A program made the translations under genes and the position numbers. Below, piece after piece: positions 47,569 to 58,835 of a DNA stretch of 64,000 nt. Positions within the stretch are counted from its first letter, which is position 1. Each line of letters opens with the position of its first letter. The DNA comes from Alviniconcha marisindica (Eukaryota; Mollusca; Gastropoda; Provannidae), in NCBI GenBank assembly GCA_018857735.1, contig JABMCL010000732.1, positions 1,267,501 through 1,331,500 on the forward strand, read 5' to 3'. The notes beneath the pieces are model-generated. The model saw only the letters and a list, made by a program, of their open reading frames with translations, had not been told where the DNA came from and made no database searches.

Positions 47569-48060
47569 TAATTTGGTCTCCAAGGCGCCGTCCGATGAAG
47601 GAAGAAAACCTGTGCACCAGAACTGGATGGCTCCTTCAAACTACAGTGCACCAGCTGTTCTTTTGCTCCGAAATGAAGTCACTCGGCCCTTGTAACTGAT
47701 CTTTTACATCATGCGTGCAGCCATTTTTATTTTTTTAAATGTGTCGTAGGTCGTAGGTCAAGAGGTCATATTTCGTCCTTGAGCTGAGCAGGGGCCGTGT
47801 AAAAGAGGTGGGCGGCAGCATCGGAGAAAAATGCGTACAGCCCGTTATCTTTTATGCTATACACTCATTCTAAAACAAATAAATAATATAAAAACCACCC
47901 TCTGGCACCAACGGCTAAAAATTAATAAGTAGACAATTGCCATCAGTACCGTACCATCCCCGTTCAGTGCAAAAGAAAGAAAGAAAAAGAAGAAAAAGAA
48001 AAAAAAAATGTATTGTCTCCATGGTTGCGGAAAGTGTTACGGATGAAACTGAGAGGTGTT
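47569..48060 (-). promoter_or_regulatory. FMO upstream region with nuclear-receptor-like half-sites
   Basis: At 47748-47768 there are three direct AGGTCA-type half-sites: AGGTCG, T, AGGTCA, AG, AGGTCA, giving overlapping DR1 and DR2 spacing about 180-200 bp upstream of the chosen start codon. No TATA box was identified. The promoter role is inferred from position. Confidence 0.4.
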
Positions 48061-48160
48061 TTGAGTCAATGTGCGCATCAATGTCATTTGGGTAATATGC
48101 AAGGAGACGGTCGAAAATTCCTGGTACATTTTCGAAACGCCATTTTGGCCGGCCACAAAT
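48061..48160 (+). repeat. Dispersed repeat F, diverged copy
   Basis: CAAGGAGACGGTCGAAAATTCC followed by GGCCACAAATATCACCGGAA and AGGGTCATATC matches the order of motifs in the copy at 49196-49345. Confidence 0.65.
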
Positions 48161-49195
48161 ATCACCGGAATCACGCAAACAGGGTCATATCAGGCACTGG
48201 CGGTTAGCGTGTACGGTTACTGGAGTCACTGAGAAACTAGATCTAGATCAAATGTCTGAAAGGAGCACACGCACACTGAAGGACACAAATATGATAAAGC
48301 TCACTTTCTGTTGCAAATTGTGGGTTTATAATTATTCGCTTCGTATGACTGGATGATTCTCAGTGTTGATAATTGTGACCTAAAATGGCGTATAAATGTC
48401 CCACCGCAGGAATTCAGTCCGACCGTCTCAGTCCTTGGATATTACTGTCATTTCTATCAATGTCTCATGAAAATCAGCCCCAAAATAAATTGAATTAAAA
48501 ACCGTTTTTATCCCGCTTCAGTTTCACTGACTAGTAGCGGCAGCGAGCCATGAGCGTCCAGCAGCGCATTAATTTTGTTTTAAGTGCTTTGTCATTGCCG
48601 GAGTCTTCCTCGTTTTAAGTCAGTCACGCTATTCTCGAAAGACTTTACACGCCGCGGTTCAGATCAGTCGTTCGTTTTATTTCAATCAGTTCAGAAATTA
48701 AAGTATTTCTCGCTCGTTAGCGGTCGGAATTGTTTTGATTCAGCCCCCAAATGGAGGGGATTATACTTGTCAGTGTCAACTGCGGATGGGTCAGTTGGTG
48801 AAGGAGTAAAGCGAACAAAAAGATCGTCTGCGCCAAGATTCGAGTTCCGCGCTCTACTAGCAGTTGATCGAGCGTGTGGAAAGTGATGATAAAATCCAAC
48901 AGCAAGATGCAAGGTTGGTAGTGAAACTATAATATACACGATTCATAAAGAATTCATTCTTAATCTTATTGAGTGTAGTATCATATTCATTTCAGTACTG
49001 AGAGTTGGGGTGGAGAAGAATTTAAGCCAGTCACCGGTGATTTGATTCAGGCTCGACAACACTGATTCCTTGTAGGTTAAATGAGTCTGTGGAGACATAG
49101 CCAAAACTTGGTAATTAGATTTGTCCTCATTTCAGTTATAATGTCAGTCATATAAGGCATGCATGCGGTGACTGAGACGAAACGGACTACAAACA
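48161..49195. other. Intergenic stretch
   Basis: Moderately GC-rich, several short open frames on both strands, none with recognisable domains or splice context. The minus strand near 48840 has GAGCGCGGAACTCGAATC, which could be a decayed Pol III B-box region, but this is weak. Confidence 0.4.
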
Positions 49196-49345
49196 CTTTG
49201 GGTACAATTCAAGGAGACGGTCAGAAATTCCAGGACCGTTTTAAAAGTTATTATTTTGGGTCACAAATATCATCACAGTCATTAAATGAGGTCCATATCT
49301 ACCGATGACAGCCAAAATCCGCAACAAAAGGTGAGTTTTTCATTT
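49196..49345 (+). repeat. Dispersed repeat F, best intact copy
   Basis: Motifs in order: CAAGGAGACGGTCAGAAATT, TTTTAAAAGTTATTATTTTG, GGTCACAAATATCATCACAG, GTCCATATCTACCGATGACA, GCCAAAATCCGCAACAAA. It is the uninterrupted counterpart of the reverse copy split by a SINE at 50800-51400. Confidence 0.75.
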
Positions 49346-49960
49346 GTTTGTTTATTTCCATTGTAACCGGACCTGCGGCCCGTTCCTCATTCTAGGTTCA
49401 GGGGGAGGCTGGAGATTGCCAAGGAGAGACACTCACACTGGAATAAACAATTGCCTCTAGTCTTCCTCATGTAGTGTGCCACTCAGTGTTCCTCGCGTTG
49501 TGTTCAAAATCACTCCAATCGACCGACCTAGGTATCCAGAAAAAAAAACTGTGTTAGTGTTTGGTTCAGTGCTTGTCCGCTCCTCAGAGGTAGGTGTGCC
49601 GTTTCACTATGCACATATGCCACTTAAAACAGACACTAGACAAAAGATAAGGGGAGACAGAAGTTGTACACATGCCGTACCGACATGACGAAAACGGCAC
49701 TGACTGAGGCACGCTCACAGACGCGCACACTGACCACACTCCGTCTCAGTACATACTCTCACTCCCATTATAGTGACGAACCAAATAAAGAAATGCATAC
49801 AATTTTATTTACACTACCGCATGTTACACATACAGTAAACACAAAAACAAAACAAACTGACACATGACTATGCCTAACCTACGCACTAAACCATAGCTAA
49901 CCTAGCTACCGACATAGGCTCAGTACCAATTACCTACAAAAGTAAGTTGCACCCTTGCAC
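49346..49960. other. Intergenic stretch
   Basis: No gene recognised. Contains a run of CA-rich, low-complexity sequence after 49700 and short CTAACCTA-like phrases near 49870-49910. Confidence 0.45.
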
Positions 49961-50350
49961 TGACTTAACTAATACTTGCACTTTGCAGCACAAGAAGACA
50001 AACATAAACTGACTTAACTAACGCTCGCACTTTGCAGCACAAGTCTTCTAATAACTAAACAACATGCGTGCCTGCACTTTGCAGCACAGGTCTTCTAATA
50101 ACTAAGGGAAGAGCAACACACTTTTAAGCATGTAGACCCGGGGGGTAGGGGTGGACTAACACTTTTCAGCACCGAGTCCTCTAACTAAGGGAAGAGTAAC
50201 ACACTTTTCAGCATGTATACTCGGGGAGAAGGTGGGGTTGACCAGCACTTTTCAGCACATGGTCCTGTAACTAAGGGAAGAGTAACACACTTTTCAGCAT
50301 GTAGACTCGGGGGAGAAGGTGGGGCTGACCAGCACTTTTCAGCACTTGGT
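49961..50350 (+). repeat. Compound tandem array of about 85 bp units
   Basis: Three long units contain TAACTAAGGGAAGAGTAACA, CACTTTTCAGCATGTAGACT and GACCAGCACTTTTCAGCAC. Shorter precursors with GCACTTTGCAGCACAAGTCT lie at 49980-50100. Confidence 0.85.
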
Positions 50351-50503
50351 ACAGAAACCGGACAGGCACTGTCTTTTATACCGCACCGCGCGGCACCGGC
50401 CAGTCGCTGGCAGGCAGCGTCCGACTGGAGAGAAGGGGTGGGGGAACTCAAGGCCCGTAACTCGAGCTAGCTTGCACAGCTCTCCCGCTACACTATCATA
50501 CTG

Positions 50504-50791
50504 ATATTTTTGTCTTTGATTGTTTCGACTGAGTCGGCGTCACGCGGGATTGGAAATCGCGAACGAAGCCGACGAAGTGCTGCTAGGTAAGCGGCTTCGT
50601 TGACAAACCAATGGAAAATGTACGGGGAATTTTTTTTGCAATCTGAGAACATTGAGTCGTGAGCCGTAAGATTGCCTTGCCAACATCGGCTCTAAGGAAA
50701 CGTTCACGTTGTTACTGGTAAACTAGGTCAAACGTCAGAGGGCAACTGTACGCGCGGACGAGTCAGTCGAAACAATCAAAGACAAAAATAT
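50504..50791. mobile_element. MITE-like element with 29-bp perfect terminal inverted repeats
   Basis: The left end 50504-50532 (ATATTTTTGTCTTTGATTGT then TTCGACTGA) is the exact reverse complement of 50763-50791. The 288-bp element has no open frame and TA-rich borders, in keeping with TA target sites of Tc1/mariner-like or related superfamilies; the exact target duplication is ambiguous. Non-autonomous. Confidence 0.85.
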
Positions 50792-50799
50792 ATATCTAT

Positions 50800-51400
50800 G
50801 AAAAAACTCATTCTTTGTTGCAGATTTTGGCTGTAATCGGTAGATATGGACCGCATTTAATGATTGTGATGATATTTGTGACCCAGTGATAGCTCAGTGT
50901 TAGAGCGGGGATAGCTCAGCGTTTAGAGCGCCGGACTCGTGACTGAAAGGTCGCGGGTTCGAATCCCTGCAGGAGCAGCGGGAGAATTTTCTTCTCCAGG
51001 ATCGACTTTCTGTGCTGACTCTTATTTTGGTATCCGTTCCACCCCCGTGTTACCGCAGTAGCACGTATAAGATCCCGGTCATTCTGCCAAAAGTGCAGGT
51101 GGCAGGTTACAGCTAAACACGCATACACCTTATGTATGTGGCTTTGCATGAAATGACATGGACCATGGTTGTATGGTCACGTACACAGCGGAACTTCGGT
51201 GGATATTTAAAAAACGCGCTATAAAAAGCCAGTCATTCACTGATGTAGAACCACACGCGAGCGTAGTGAGTCTGCTCAAGAGAGCGGAGACTAGCGCTAT
51301 ATAACTTATAAGCGATCATCCAATCAATCAATCAATCAAAATAACTTTTAAAATGGCCCAGTAATTTCTGACCGTCTCCTTGGATTTTACCAAGTTTTGT
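50800..51400 (-). repeat. Dispersed repeat F, reverse copy interrupted by a SINE
   Basis: The part at 50800-50884 (TGTTGCAGATTTTGGCTGTA...GATATTTGTGACCCA) and the part at 51336-51400 (AATAACTTTTAAAATGGCCC...TGACCGTCTCCTTGG) are adjacent in the copy at 49196-49345. The SINE at 50884-51335 therefore inserted into an existing repeat F. Confidence 0.8.
50884..51335 (+). mobile_element. tRNA-derived SINE, near full length
   Basis: The head has a Pol III A box (TAGCTCAGCGTTTAGAGCG) and a perfect B box (GGTTCGAATCC) around 50955-50965. The body follows with TCATTCTGCCAAAAGTGCAG, and the element ends in (AATC)n at 51315-51335. The first about 22 bases repeat the head (GATAGCTCAGTGTTAGAGCG), so the A-box end is partially duplicated. 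The acceptor-stem halves do not pair well, so this is not an active tRNA gene. A body fragment lies at 13317-13505. Confidence 0.85.
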
Positions 51401-51409
51401 TTTGTTCAA

Positions 51410-51602
51410 TTCAGTTCAGTTCAGTTCAAGATGGTGTCTGTGCGATCGGAAAAGCCCATATGCGCTCCACCTCGTCTCTCAGAAGTTCCCCTAACGTTGC
51501 CGCCTTGGAACGGTTCCAATGTTCGTTTGACTGACAAGCGTTCTTGCAAGGAAGGTCGTCAGTCTAGCACTTCCTCTTTTCTCCTCCAGACGATCGACTG
51601 AG
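51410..51602 (+). repeat. Dispersed repeat, copy 2 (pair with 40210-40450)
   Basis: Same orientation and motif order as 40210-40450. An open frame starting MVSVRSEKPICAPPRL runs through it with a stop at 51599-51601, but the other copy is interrupted, so coding is unlikely. Confidence 0.65.
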
Positions 51603-54003
51603 TATTTTTCATCTTGACAACATGGCAGACACACAGAGATGGCTCGCACCACAGCAATCTGGTCCGCCCCGTAATCTCATAGGATAGGTGACCAACAAGA
51701 ATTTTATTACAGGCCTACCAGGCAGGGTGTCATCTCGTGTTTTGTTGTCGATTGAACAAAGTAAGCAGCAGTCAACGAAACGACTCAAACGAGAGCATGA
51801 TTCGGTGCGATTTGGTGAAGGAAGGGAAGCCACTATGTAATCAAAACGAACGCGGTGAGACAGGGAGTTTTGTTCCTTGAACTGTTTGTCATTTGAGGAG
51901 GTGCACAGTATTGGGCCAACAGAGGGAAGGAAAGAAGGGGTTTGGCACATTCAGAGTGTTTTTTTCTTTCTTTCTAAAGCCATCATTTCCAATGACCTTA
52001 AACTGTTATAATTATGGTTTATGAATGAATAAAGAACTTAAAAATACTGTGTTTTTGATTTTGCATGGATGTTTTTTTTACCACGATCTTTGTCAAAATG
52101 GCGTCACTGGTGAAGACAAATACCACCACCTCACTTTGGCCTGTCAACATATTAACAGTTAGTGTATTCGTTTGTTTTTAATAGTATAAACTTGTAGCGT
52201 ATACGTTGATACAACGTCTGAAACATGCACTTTTGAGATCTGTTATTTAACAAAAAGACGGTCTGCAGGCGGAAATCACTTCACGTTCGTTTCGTATTGG
52301 TGTCCGATTTCACGGTGATATTTTTTACGATCAAACTCACAAACTCTTCATTATAACAGCCGATATACCTTATCAGCTAACAAAGTATTTATTTAATAAG
52401 ACAAACTATTTATTTAATAAGACAAACTATTATTTCATATTAGTTAAAGAAAGATCAGATCAGCGTAGGAAAAAATAAACTGATAAACAAAGGAATCCTT
52501 TGTTTGCGTCTGTGTGGAACGGACGCTTTCCCGCGCGGCAGACACTTCTGGAAACTTCGGATTCCCAAAATCGTACATGTAAACGTCATCATTGGCCTTT
52601 TTGAGGCATTATATGACTTTTGGGTACTCGTGTGACTTCCAAGACCTTTCAGTTTGAGTAAAGAGACAGCAACAAGCATACAATCAGGTAAGCACGAGTT
52701 TCTTTAGATAGTAGTTTAGCAAATTTAATCTTAACATTAAGCTTTTTATGTCTTTTGATGCAGAAAATGGCATTTTGGTTAGCGATCCTTCCGTCGAAGT
52801 TTCAAACATGGCGGACAAGTTTCGTGTCAGAGTGAAACGAACGTCGCTTAAGTTGCAGATAAGAACACATACTCATCACTTTTGTTAAAATATATATCAT
52901 TTGTTCCTTTGCTTTATTCAGCGTTGTCAAACGTGTGCATAAAGAAATCAAAGCCAGTGTCGATTTGGTGAACAAGTCTTCGTGATACTGTTCGTTCCAT
53001 CAGACACGGTAATTTACATCGCCCGCTTCGTAGTTCAAAAGCATTCGTTTTATTGTTTTGGCTTGATAAATTGTCTGTAAGGTTTCAGATGTGTATCTTT
53101 TGTAGTAAAAACTTATTTCCCGGGGTTTACACAGTTTATGCTGTACAACTGTGGAACTTGTGGACTTCAAATGTGAATCTACAAGCGTTCGTTTTACAGG
53201 ACGCTAGTTCGAGTGCAGAAGTTGATGTCTGTTGTTACCAACACAAGCAAGTTCTGTTAAATCCGCAGTCATACGTTACAGTTCACACTGAACCGTGGTA
53301 TCAATTTTTATGAAGAAACTTACATGTAAGAGATGAACCATAAATCATGAAACTATAAATCAGATAAGACAAATAGATCAGAACACCTTCATTACAATTT
53401 ACCAGGCCTCTGGGTTTGCGTCCAGTGAAACTAACGCTATCTTTCTGCTGATTGTTATGTGGCAATTTATGTAAAGAAAAATAATAATCTTATAGCTAGC
53501 CAAAAGTGCTGAACCCACCCACATACACACACACACACACACAAAAAAAAACCCCAAAAAACACACACAGTTGTATTCTTTTAATGAGCTCAGGTTTCTT
53601 TCTTTTGTACCTGGTGATATTTTTGCTTGCATTGGTTACAGAGGACACCACATTTCTTATTATTAGTGTCCAGAAAAAAACTTACAGCATCCTGTCAGCC
53701 AGAACCTTGACTCTTAATATAGTAAACTCAGCACTTCTCTTCATGCTCATTTATTTGGCATTTTACATCTTTCTGGTTCTGTCTGCAGGGGTTATTACAG
53801 CTTCTCTTCTGTTTTATTATGTGTAAGTTACAATGGACACTAAAACTTTGATGAAGAAACGAGGATGCATATATAGCTACCGCCAATGAAATAAGGAAAA
53901 GAGAAACCCTGTGCAGTTGACCATAACACATATTTTTTGAGATCCTTACTTAGTTTGCAAATTGCATACCAAATAATATTTAACCCATAATTTACAATTT
54001 TGC
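51603..54003. other. Intergenic stretch, no supported gene
   Basis: About 2.4 kb. A short tandem duplication (AGACAAACTATTTATTTAAT) is at 52385-52430 and a CA run at 53523-53545. The phrase ACCCTGTGCAGTTGACCATA near 53908 is a fragment of the repeat at 31597. Open frames at 53053 and 53506 have no recognised domain. Confidence 0.5.
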
Positions 54004-56205
54004 TTGCACAATTCCAGGTCTCAGTCAGGAGCTGTAATTATGGCGGAAGACAGTGGGTTGTCACCAGGGCAGCCACCATCAACTGTACGCAAGAGCCTAC
54101 GGATATCTCTGCGCAAGTCAACACCTACTACAAGCGATGATACCCCAAAGCGAAGGAGGAAAACGGCTGCTGAGGTGTCACGAGACTACAGGGAAAGGAT
54201 GAAGCAGAACCCTGAGAAGTACAAGCTTCACAGAGCGTATGAGACAAACCGGGTCAAATTGTTCATGGCGCGGCTTGGTGAAGAAGACAGGAAGAACTAT
54301 CAGAAAATTACAAACGATCGTGTTAGGAGGTGGAGGGAGAAGCAGAAGATGCTAGGGAAGAACGTCAGCACCTACATTGGACCAAAAACTAGGAAAAAGA
54401 AAGAAGAAAAAAGAGCTGCCTGGAAAAAGCAGAAAGCGCTTGATAGGGCCAACATGAGCGAAGAAGCCAAGAAGCTTCAAAATGAGAGACGGAGACGGAA
54501 ATACCAGGAAAAGAAAGCTGCCATGCTTGATTGTGACAGACGATCGGCACCATCAAGCAACTTCAACCAGCCACCAGTGCCACTTACCCCAGCTTCCGGT
54601 CAAGAGACTTCACCTGCCCCAGCTTCCACTCAAGAGACGTCACCTGCCCCAGCTTCCACTCAAGAGATGGCTGCAGAGAGAGTTAGCTTATACAGGAGCA
54701 GAAACTCCATGAACAAGGCAAGCTGGCGTGCCCTAAAAGCAATGCCATCAGTTAAAGGGAAGTTTGTTGAGGTGTTCAGTTCCACCTTCAAAAAATCAAC
54801 GCCAAACACTGAAGAAATCCATAGCTCGGAACATAGCCTTGAACCATCCTTCCAAAAGAAGACTTTCTCCAGTCCGCATTCAAGTCGGTCAAGTCTACCA
54901 TGCAGAATCTTCAAAAGAGAAGAAACAAGAAAGACCAGACAACAAAGAAGACACTTGCTTGGCTGATGAGTGTCAGGAAAAAGTACTCCATTTCAGAGAG
55001 CAAGCAGCTGGGCCTGAGCTACAGGCTGCTCAGGAAGGCCAGTGACGCATTTAACTTGGAGGACCTGTGTCAACGGAAAAAAAGAAAAGACGCTATAGAC
55101 ACTGATGACCTACAGAAAGTAGAGGATTTTTATAGGAAAGGGGACATCTCAAGGACCAGGCCTGATGCCCGCAGTGCAAGAAAGACAGGACAAAGTTACA
55201 TGGCAACCAGGGTCATGGAGATGTCCTACAAAGCAGCGTATGACATTTTTCGTAAAGAATACCCTGATTTCAAAGTCTCCAAGACCAAGTTCCGTCAAAT
55301 GAGACCTATTGATGTGCAGCCCTCATACAGGAATAAGAAAAGGAATTGCCTGTGTGAGTACTGCGCCAACATAGATCTCAGACTTGAAGCCCTCAGCAGG
55401 TATGCTGCCTCCCATCGACTGCAAGACATCTGTATCAAGGACCGGTATGACTCTCTGTCCAAAAGGCCAGACCGGAGAGTACAAGAAAGCCTGCTTGGAC
55501 AGAAAGTGTGATGAGTGCGGTACCTCCACAATTCAAGAACGGCTGCAGCCCCTGCTTCAGATGGATGAGAGTGTCACATTCTACAAGTGGGAGATTGCCC
55601 CATACCAGCAGAATGGTGCGGAGAAGAAGAAGATGTGCCGTCTGAGAAAGACAGTATCTCCACAGGACTTTGTGCAAGAACTTGTGAAGGAGGTCAAACC
55701 TTTCAGCGCGCATCTCTTCAAAGCAAGCTGGCAGGGGTGCAAGTATTAAGAGATCAGCAGGGATCCTCCTGGCGGATGAGTGGTAATCTGACAAGACTTC
55801 ACCGAGAATTATACCTGCTGGTTCCAAGATGAAGCGCAAGGAGCCCATTGGGCCTATGAGCAGTCACCCTCCAAGCCAATGTTGCTTCATACAAGTGCCC
55901 TGAAGAAGACTGCACAGTCACCACCAAGCATGCACTCATCTTTGTCAGTAAGGACAAAAAACACTGCTACGATGCAGTACATGCATTCGACACAGTGACT
56001 GTGGAGTACCTCGTGTCCCAAAGGATCCCATTCACGAAGATGGTATTGTTCTCTGATGGAGCTCCTAGTCCTACTCAATACAAAAACAAAAGTGTCTTCT
56101 CAGATCTGACACATGCTTTCATGGATTTCGGGTAGATGCTGAGAGGCACTTCTTCGGGACTCGCCACGGTAAAGGGCCCTGTGACAACAACCTAATTTGT
56201 TTTTT
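54004..56205 (+). pseudogene. Decayed transposase-like ORF (unidentified DNA transposon family)
   Basis: The first 320 codons (54004-54966) are open: a basic N-terminus with KRRRKTAAEVSRDYRERM and a long Lys/Arg/Glu-rich helical region, then a threefold 30-bp repeat (PAPASTQETS) at 54590-54666. Homologous-looking sequence continues in other frames after shifts near 54860-54900 and 55478: SKQLGLSYRLLRKASDAF, a Cys pair CLCEYC, then RKCDECG. From 55740 onward there are in-frame stops: FKASWQ, QDFTENYTCWFQDEAQGAHW, YKCPEEDC, FSDGAPSPTQYKNK, and after a further shift ERHFFGTRHGKGPCD, where it breaks off. DFTENY and FSDGAP look like acidic catalytic positions of an RNase-H-type transposase; that reading is inference. 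The family is common as uncharacterised genes in marine invertebrates and fish. Confidence 0.6.
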
Positions 56206-56564
56206 ATGCAAAATATGTTACAAGTATGTCCCTACTTTTATTATTTCATGTTAGCTAATCCCTAAAGCAATTCTCATTTTTTGATGTCATTGTCTTCACT
56301 AGCTGGCTCAATACTGTGCACTTCCTCATTTGTAAAATGATCCTGAATCGGACAGGGTTTCTTTTTTTCTTTTAAAAATGCTATGCAGTGTTCACTATTT
56401 AGCGATCTTATTGGTTGGTGCTCAGCTTCCCTAGTCATTGAACTATCTGACGAAAAAACGTATAGCAAGACGATTGGTCTTATCATGAAACTAATTTGAA
56501 TTGGACAAGTATTTTGAGTTTAACAAATACTTTTTTTAAAAGCTACCCCAACTCGGTCATCTGT
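56206..56564. other. Unique AT-rich stretch
   Basis: Follows the truncated transposase-like ORF; nothing recognised. Confidence 0.5.
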
Positions 56565-57005
56565 CGGACAGTAGATGATCATGAGTCAGACAGTAGGTGT
56601 TTGTGAGTCAGACAGTTGATTATCATGAGTCAGACAGTTGATGATCATGAGGCAGACAGTAGATGATCGTGAGGCGGACAGTAGATAATCGCGAGTCAGA
56701 CTGGATGATCGTGAGTCAGACAATCGATGATCATGAGTTGGACAGAAGCCTATGATCGCTTGTTGGACAGTATACTAGATAATTGCATGTTGAACACTAA
56801 GATAATCATGAGTCGGACCATATATTATTGCTGCGTGTCGGACAGTATATGATTGTGAGGCGGACATTTGATGATAATGAGTTGGACAGGAGCTGATGAT
56901 CGTGTGTCGAGTGTAGATGATTGTGAGTCAGACAGTAGATGATCTTGCGCCGGACAGGAGATGGTTGTGTGTTGCACAGTAGATGGTCGTGAGTCGGGCA
57001 GTAGC
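56565..57005 (+). repeat. 24-25-bp minisatellite
   Basis: About 18 degenerate units of GTCAGACAGTAGATGATCATGA, with longer variants around 56740-56830. Confidence 0.9.
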
Positions 57006-57216
57006 CTAGCTTATTGCAACTCAGTCAACTCAGCCCCAGCTCGCATGTGGCATGATTTATTTCGAAGCACGTACTGATATTTTAGGCAGTGGCATATCTT
57101 CAATTTCAAGCGTTTATTCTGAGCAGGTTTTTCTAAATTGGAATAATGGAAACCTCTTTGTTGTGACATAATAATGCAATACACAGGGCATGTGTGTATG
57201 TGTGGAGATATACATA

Positions 57217-57218
<2 letters not shown>

Positions 57219-57288
<70 letters not shown>

Positions 57289-57302
57289 CGCTCGCTCTCT
57301 CG
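57219..57302. repeat. (TC)n/(CTCG)n microsatellite
   Basis: Long TC tract ending in CTCGCTCGCTCG. It directly precedes a TCCTTGGAAAATAAAGCTTT terminus, as also seen after 58440. Confidence 0.9.
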
Positions 57303-57605
57303 ATAATCCTTGGAAAATAAAGCTTTCGAGTTCGAGTTCTCTCTGTGTGTGGTCATAATGTATAACTGAGTGATGTATGCATGTGTACATCTGGCGCTGT
57401 GAACACGCTATGTTTTGTGTGGAAATTCTCATGTATAAAATTTCACTCATTCATGCCTATATGTATACAAATTATGCCTGTAATTTTATATTTACTCATC
57501 AGTAGCTTCGCAAGGACTAGCTGTTAGACGGGTTTTTGACTGAACCTAAACTGTAATCCTTGTAAAATAAAGTTTTAGAGCTCATGTTCGAGTTCTTTGT
57601 CTCTC
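57303..57605 (+). repeat. Direct repeat J, copy 1
   Basis: The 250-bp unit from CATAATGTATAACTGA to CCTTGTAAAATAAAGTTTTA recurs at 58210-58455. Both end in an AATAAAG box and a TTCGAGTTC phrase, looking like the 3' end of a retroposon. A third, shorter terminus lies at 57303-57340. Confidence 0.8.
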
Positions 57606-57654
57606 TCAGACAGAGAGAGAGACTGACGTTTTCAAGTGATTGCCATTGCCTGGT

Positions 57655-57975
57655 AAGTAAGTAAACATGGTGCTTAACGTCCACAGAAACCATAAGGCTT
57701 ATTAGGGACGGGGAGAATGGGGGGAAGGGGGTATGGAGGTTGGGGAAGAGGGAGGGTATATACCTATCACTACACTGTCACCACCAGAATGACTTGCATT
57801 AAGATGGGCAGCGATGAGAGGCATTTTAATGTTTCATTACTTGTGAGAGACAAAGTCACAAGACAGTGTCTACAAACCACAATTTTTGATGAGAAAGGAG
57901 AGCCGAAGCGGTATCGAACCGAGGTCCTTCCGCTTACCAGCCTACCGCCTTACCGCTAGGCCAAACCGGCTCTCT
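57655..57975 (-). mobile_element. tRNA-headed SINE family A, copy 2
   Basis: On the minus strand: head GCCTAGCGGTAAGGCGGTAG with B box GGTTCGATACC, then body (AATTGTGGTTTGTAGACACT, GTCACAAGACAG complement) and tail GCCTTATGGTTTCTGTGGAC. It forms an inverted pair with copy 3, about 860 bp away. Confidence 0.85.
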
Positions 57976-58209
57976 GTTTTGCCTGGTCATTTGAGACCTA
58001 TTTTATACACCCATAAAACTCGCCCAGTCCTTCCGACTGCTTGTGAGAGTGTCCCCTGCCCCACCCGCTGCTCCCCGCCGCCTTTCTTTCTTTTTTCTCC
58101 CTCTCCCTTAGTGTTCTTTATGAGATAAACATTGCTTCTGTTTTCTTTTCCAATATTAGTCATAATTATGAACTGATCTGGTGTTCTGCTGCTTTATTTG
58201 CTGGTTGCA
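57976..58209. other. Short unique stretch
   Basis: Pyrimidine-rich; no feature recognised. Confidence 0.4.
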
Positions 58210-58500
58210 TGCTCATAATATGTAACTGAATGATGTATGGTATGTGTTCATCTGGCACTGTGAACACGCTATGTTTGTGTGGAAATTCTCATGTATAACG
58301 TTTCACTCACTCACATATGTATTATATAAATAATGCCTGTAATCTGATATCTCCATCAGTAGCGTAGCAAGAACTAGTTGATAGACAGGTTTTAGACTGA
58401 ACCTAAACTAAAATCCTTGTAAAATAAAGTTTTCGAGTTCGAGTTCTCTCTCTCTCTCTCTAACTCTCTCTCGCTCGCTCGCTCGCTCGCTCAACAGTCG
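58210..58500 (+). repeat. Direct repeat J, copy 2, with (TC)n/(GCTC)n tail
   Basis: Counterpart of 57350-57600. Ends CCTTGTAAAATAAAGTTTTC, then GAGTTC and a TC/GCTC microsatellite. Confidence 0.8.
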
Positions 58501-58835
58501 CCCACCTCCACAAACGAGCAAATGCGTGTGTGCGTGCGTGCGTGCATACTTGTGTGTACATGTGTGTGTGTGGAGACATACGTTTTTCAAAATGCTGCTT
58601 AAAATTTGTGGGACAACCTTCCAGACAGCATTCAGAAAGCTCAAAGTGTTGAGGGCTTGAGTCGTCGGATCTTCAGAACCCTGACCTGTTGCCTCCTCTC
58701 TCCCCCCCCCCCCCCCCCCTTCCTCTTTTCGTCTCTCTTCTACTATTTTCTGCAAAGAGGTGCAAGCATATTTTGTCACTACAAATAGAGTTAGTAAATA
58801 TGTTCATTTCACTTACCTCATAAAAAAATGTCTTT

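Noticed and set aside
50905..50980. A functional tRNA gene
   Set aside because: A and B boxes are good but the acceptor stem does not close, and a SINE body follows directly; a second body copy exists at 13317.
53053..53313. 86-codon plus-strand frame with several cysteines
   Set aside because: No homology recognised, no splice context, AT-rich surroundings.
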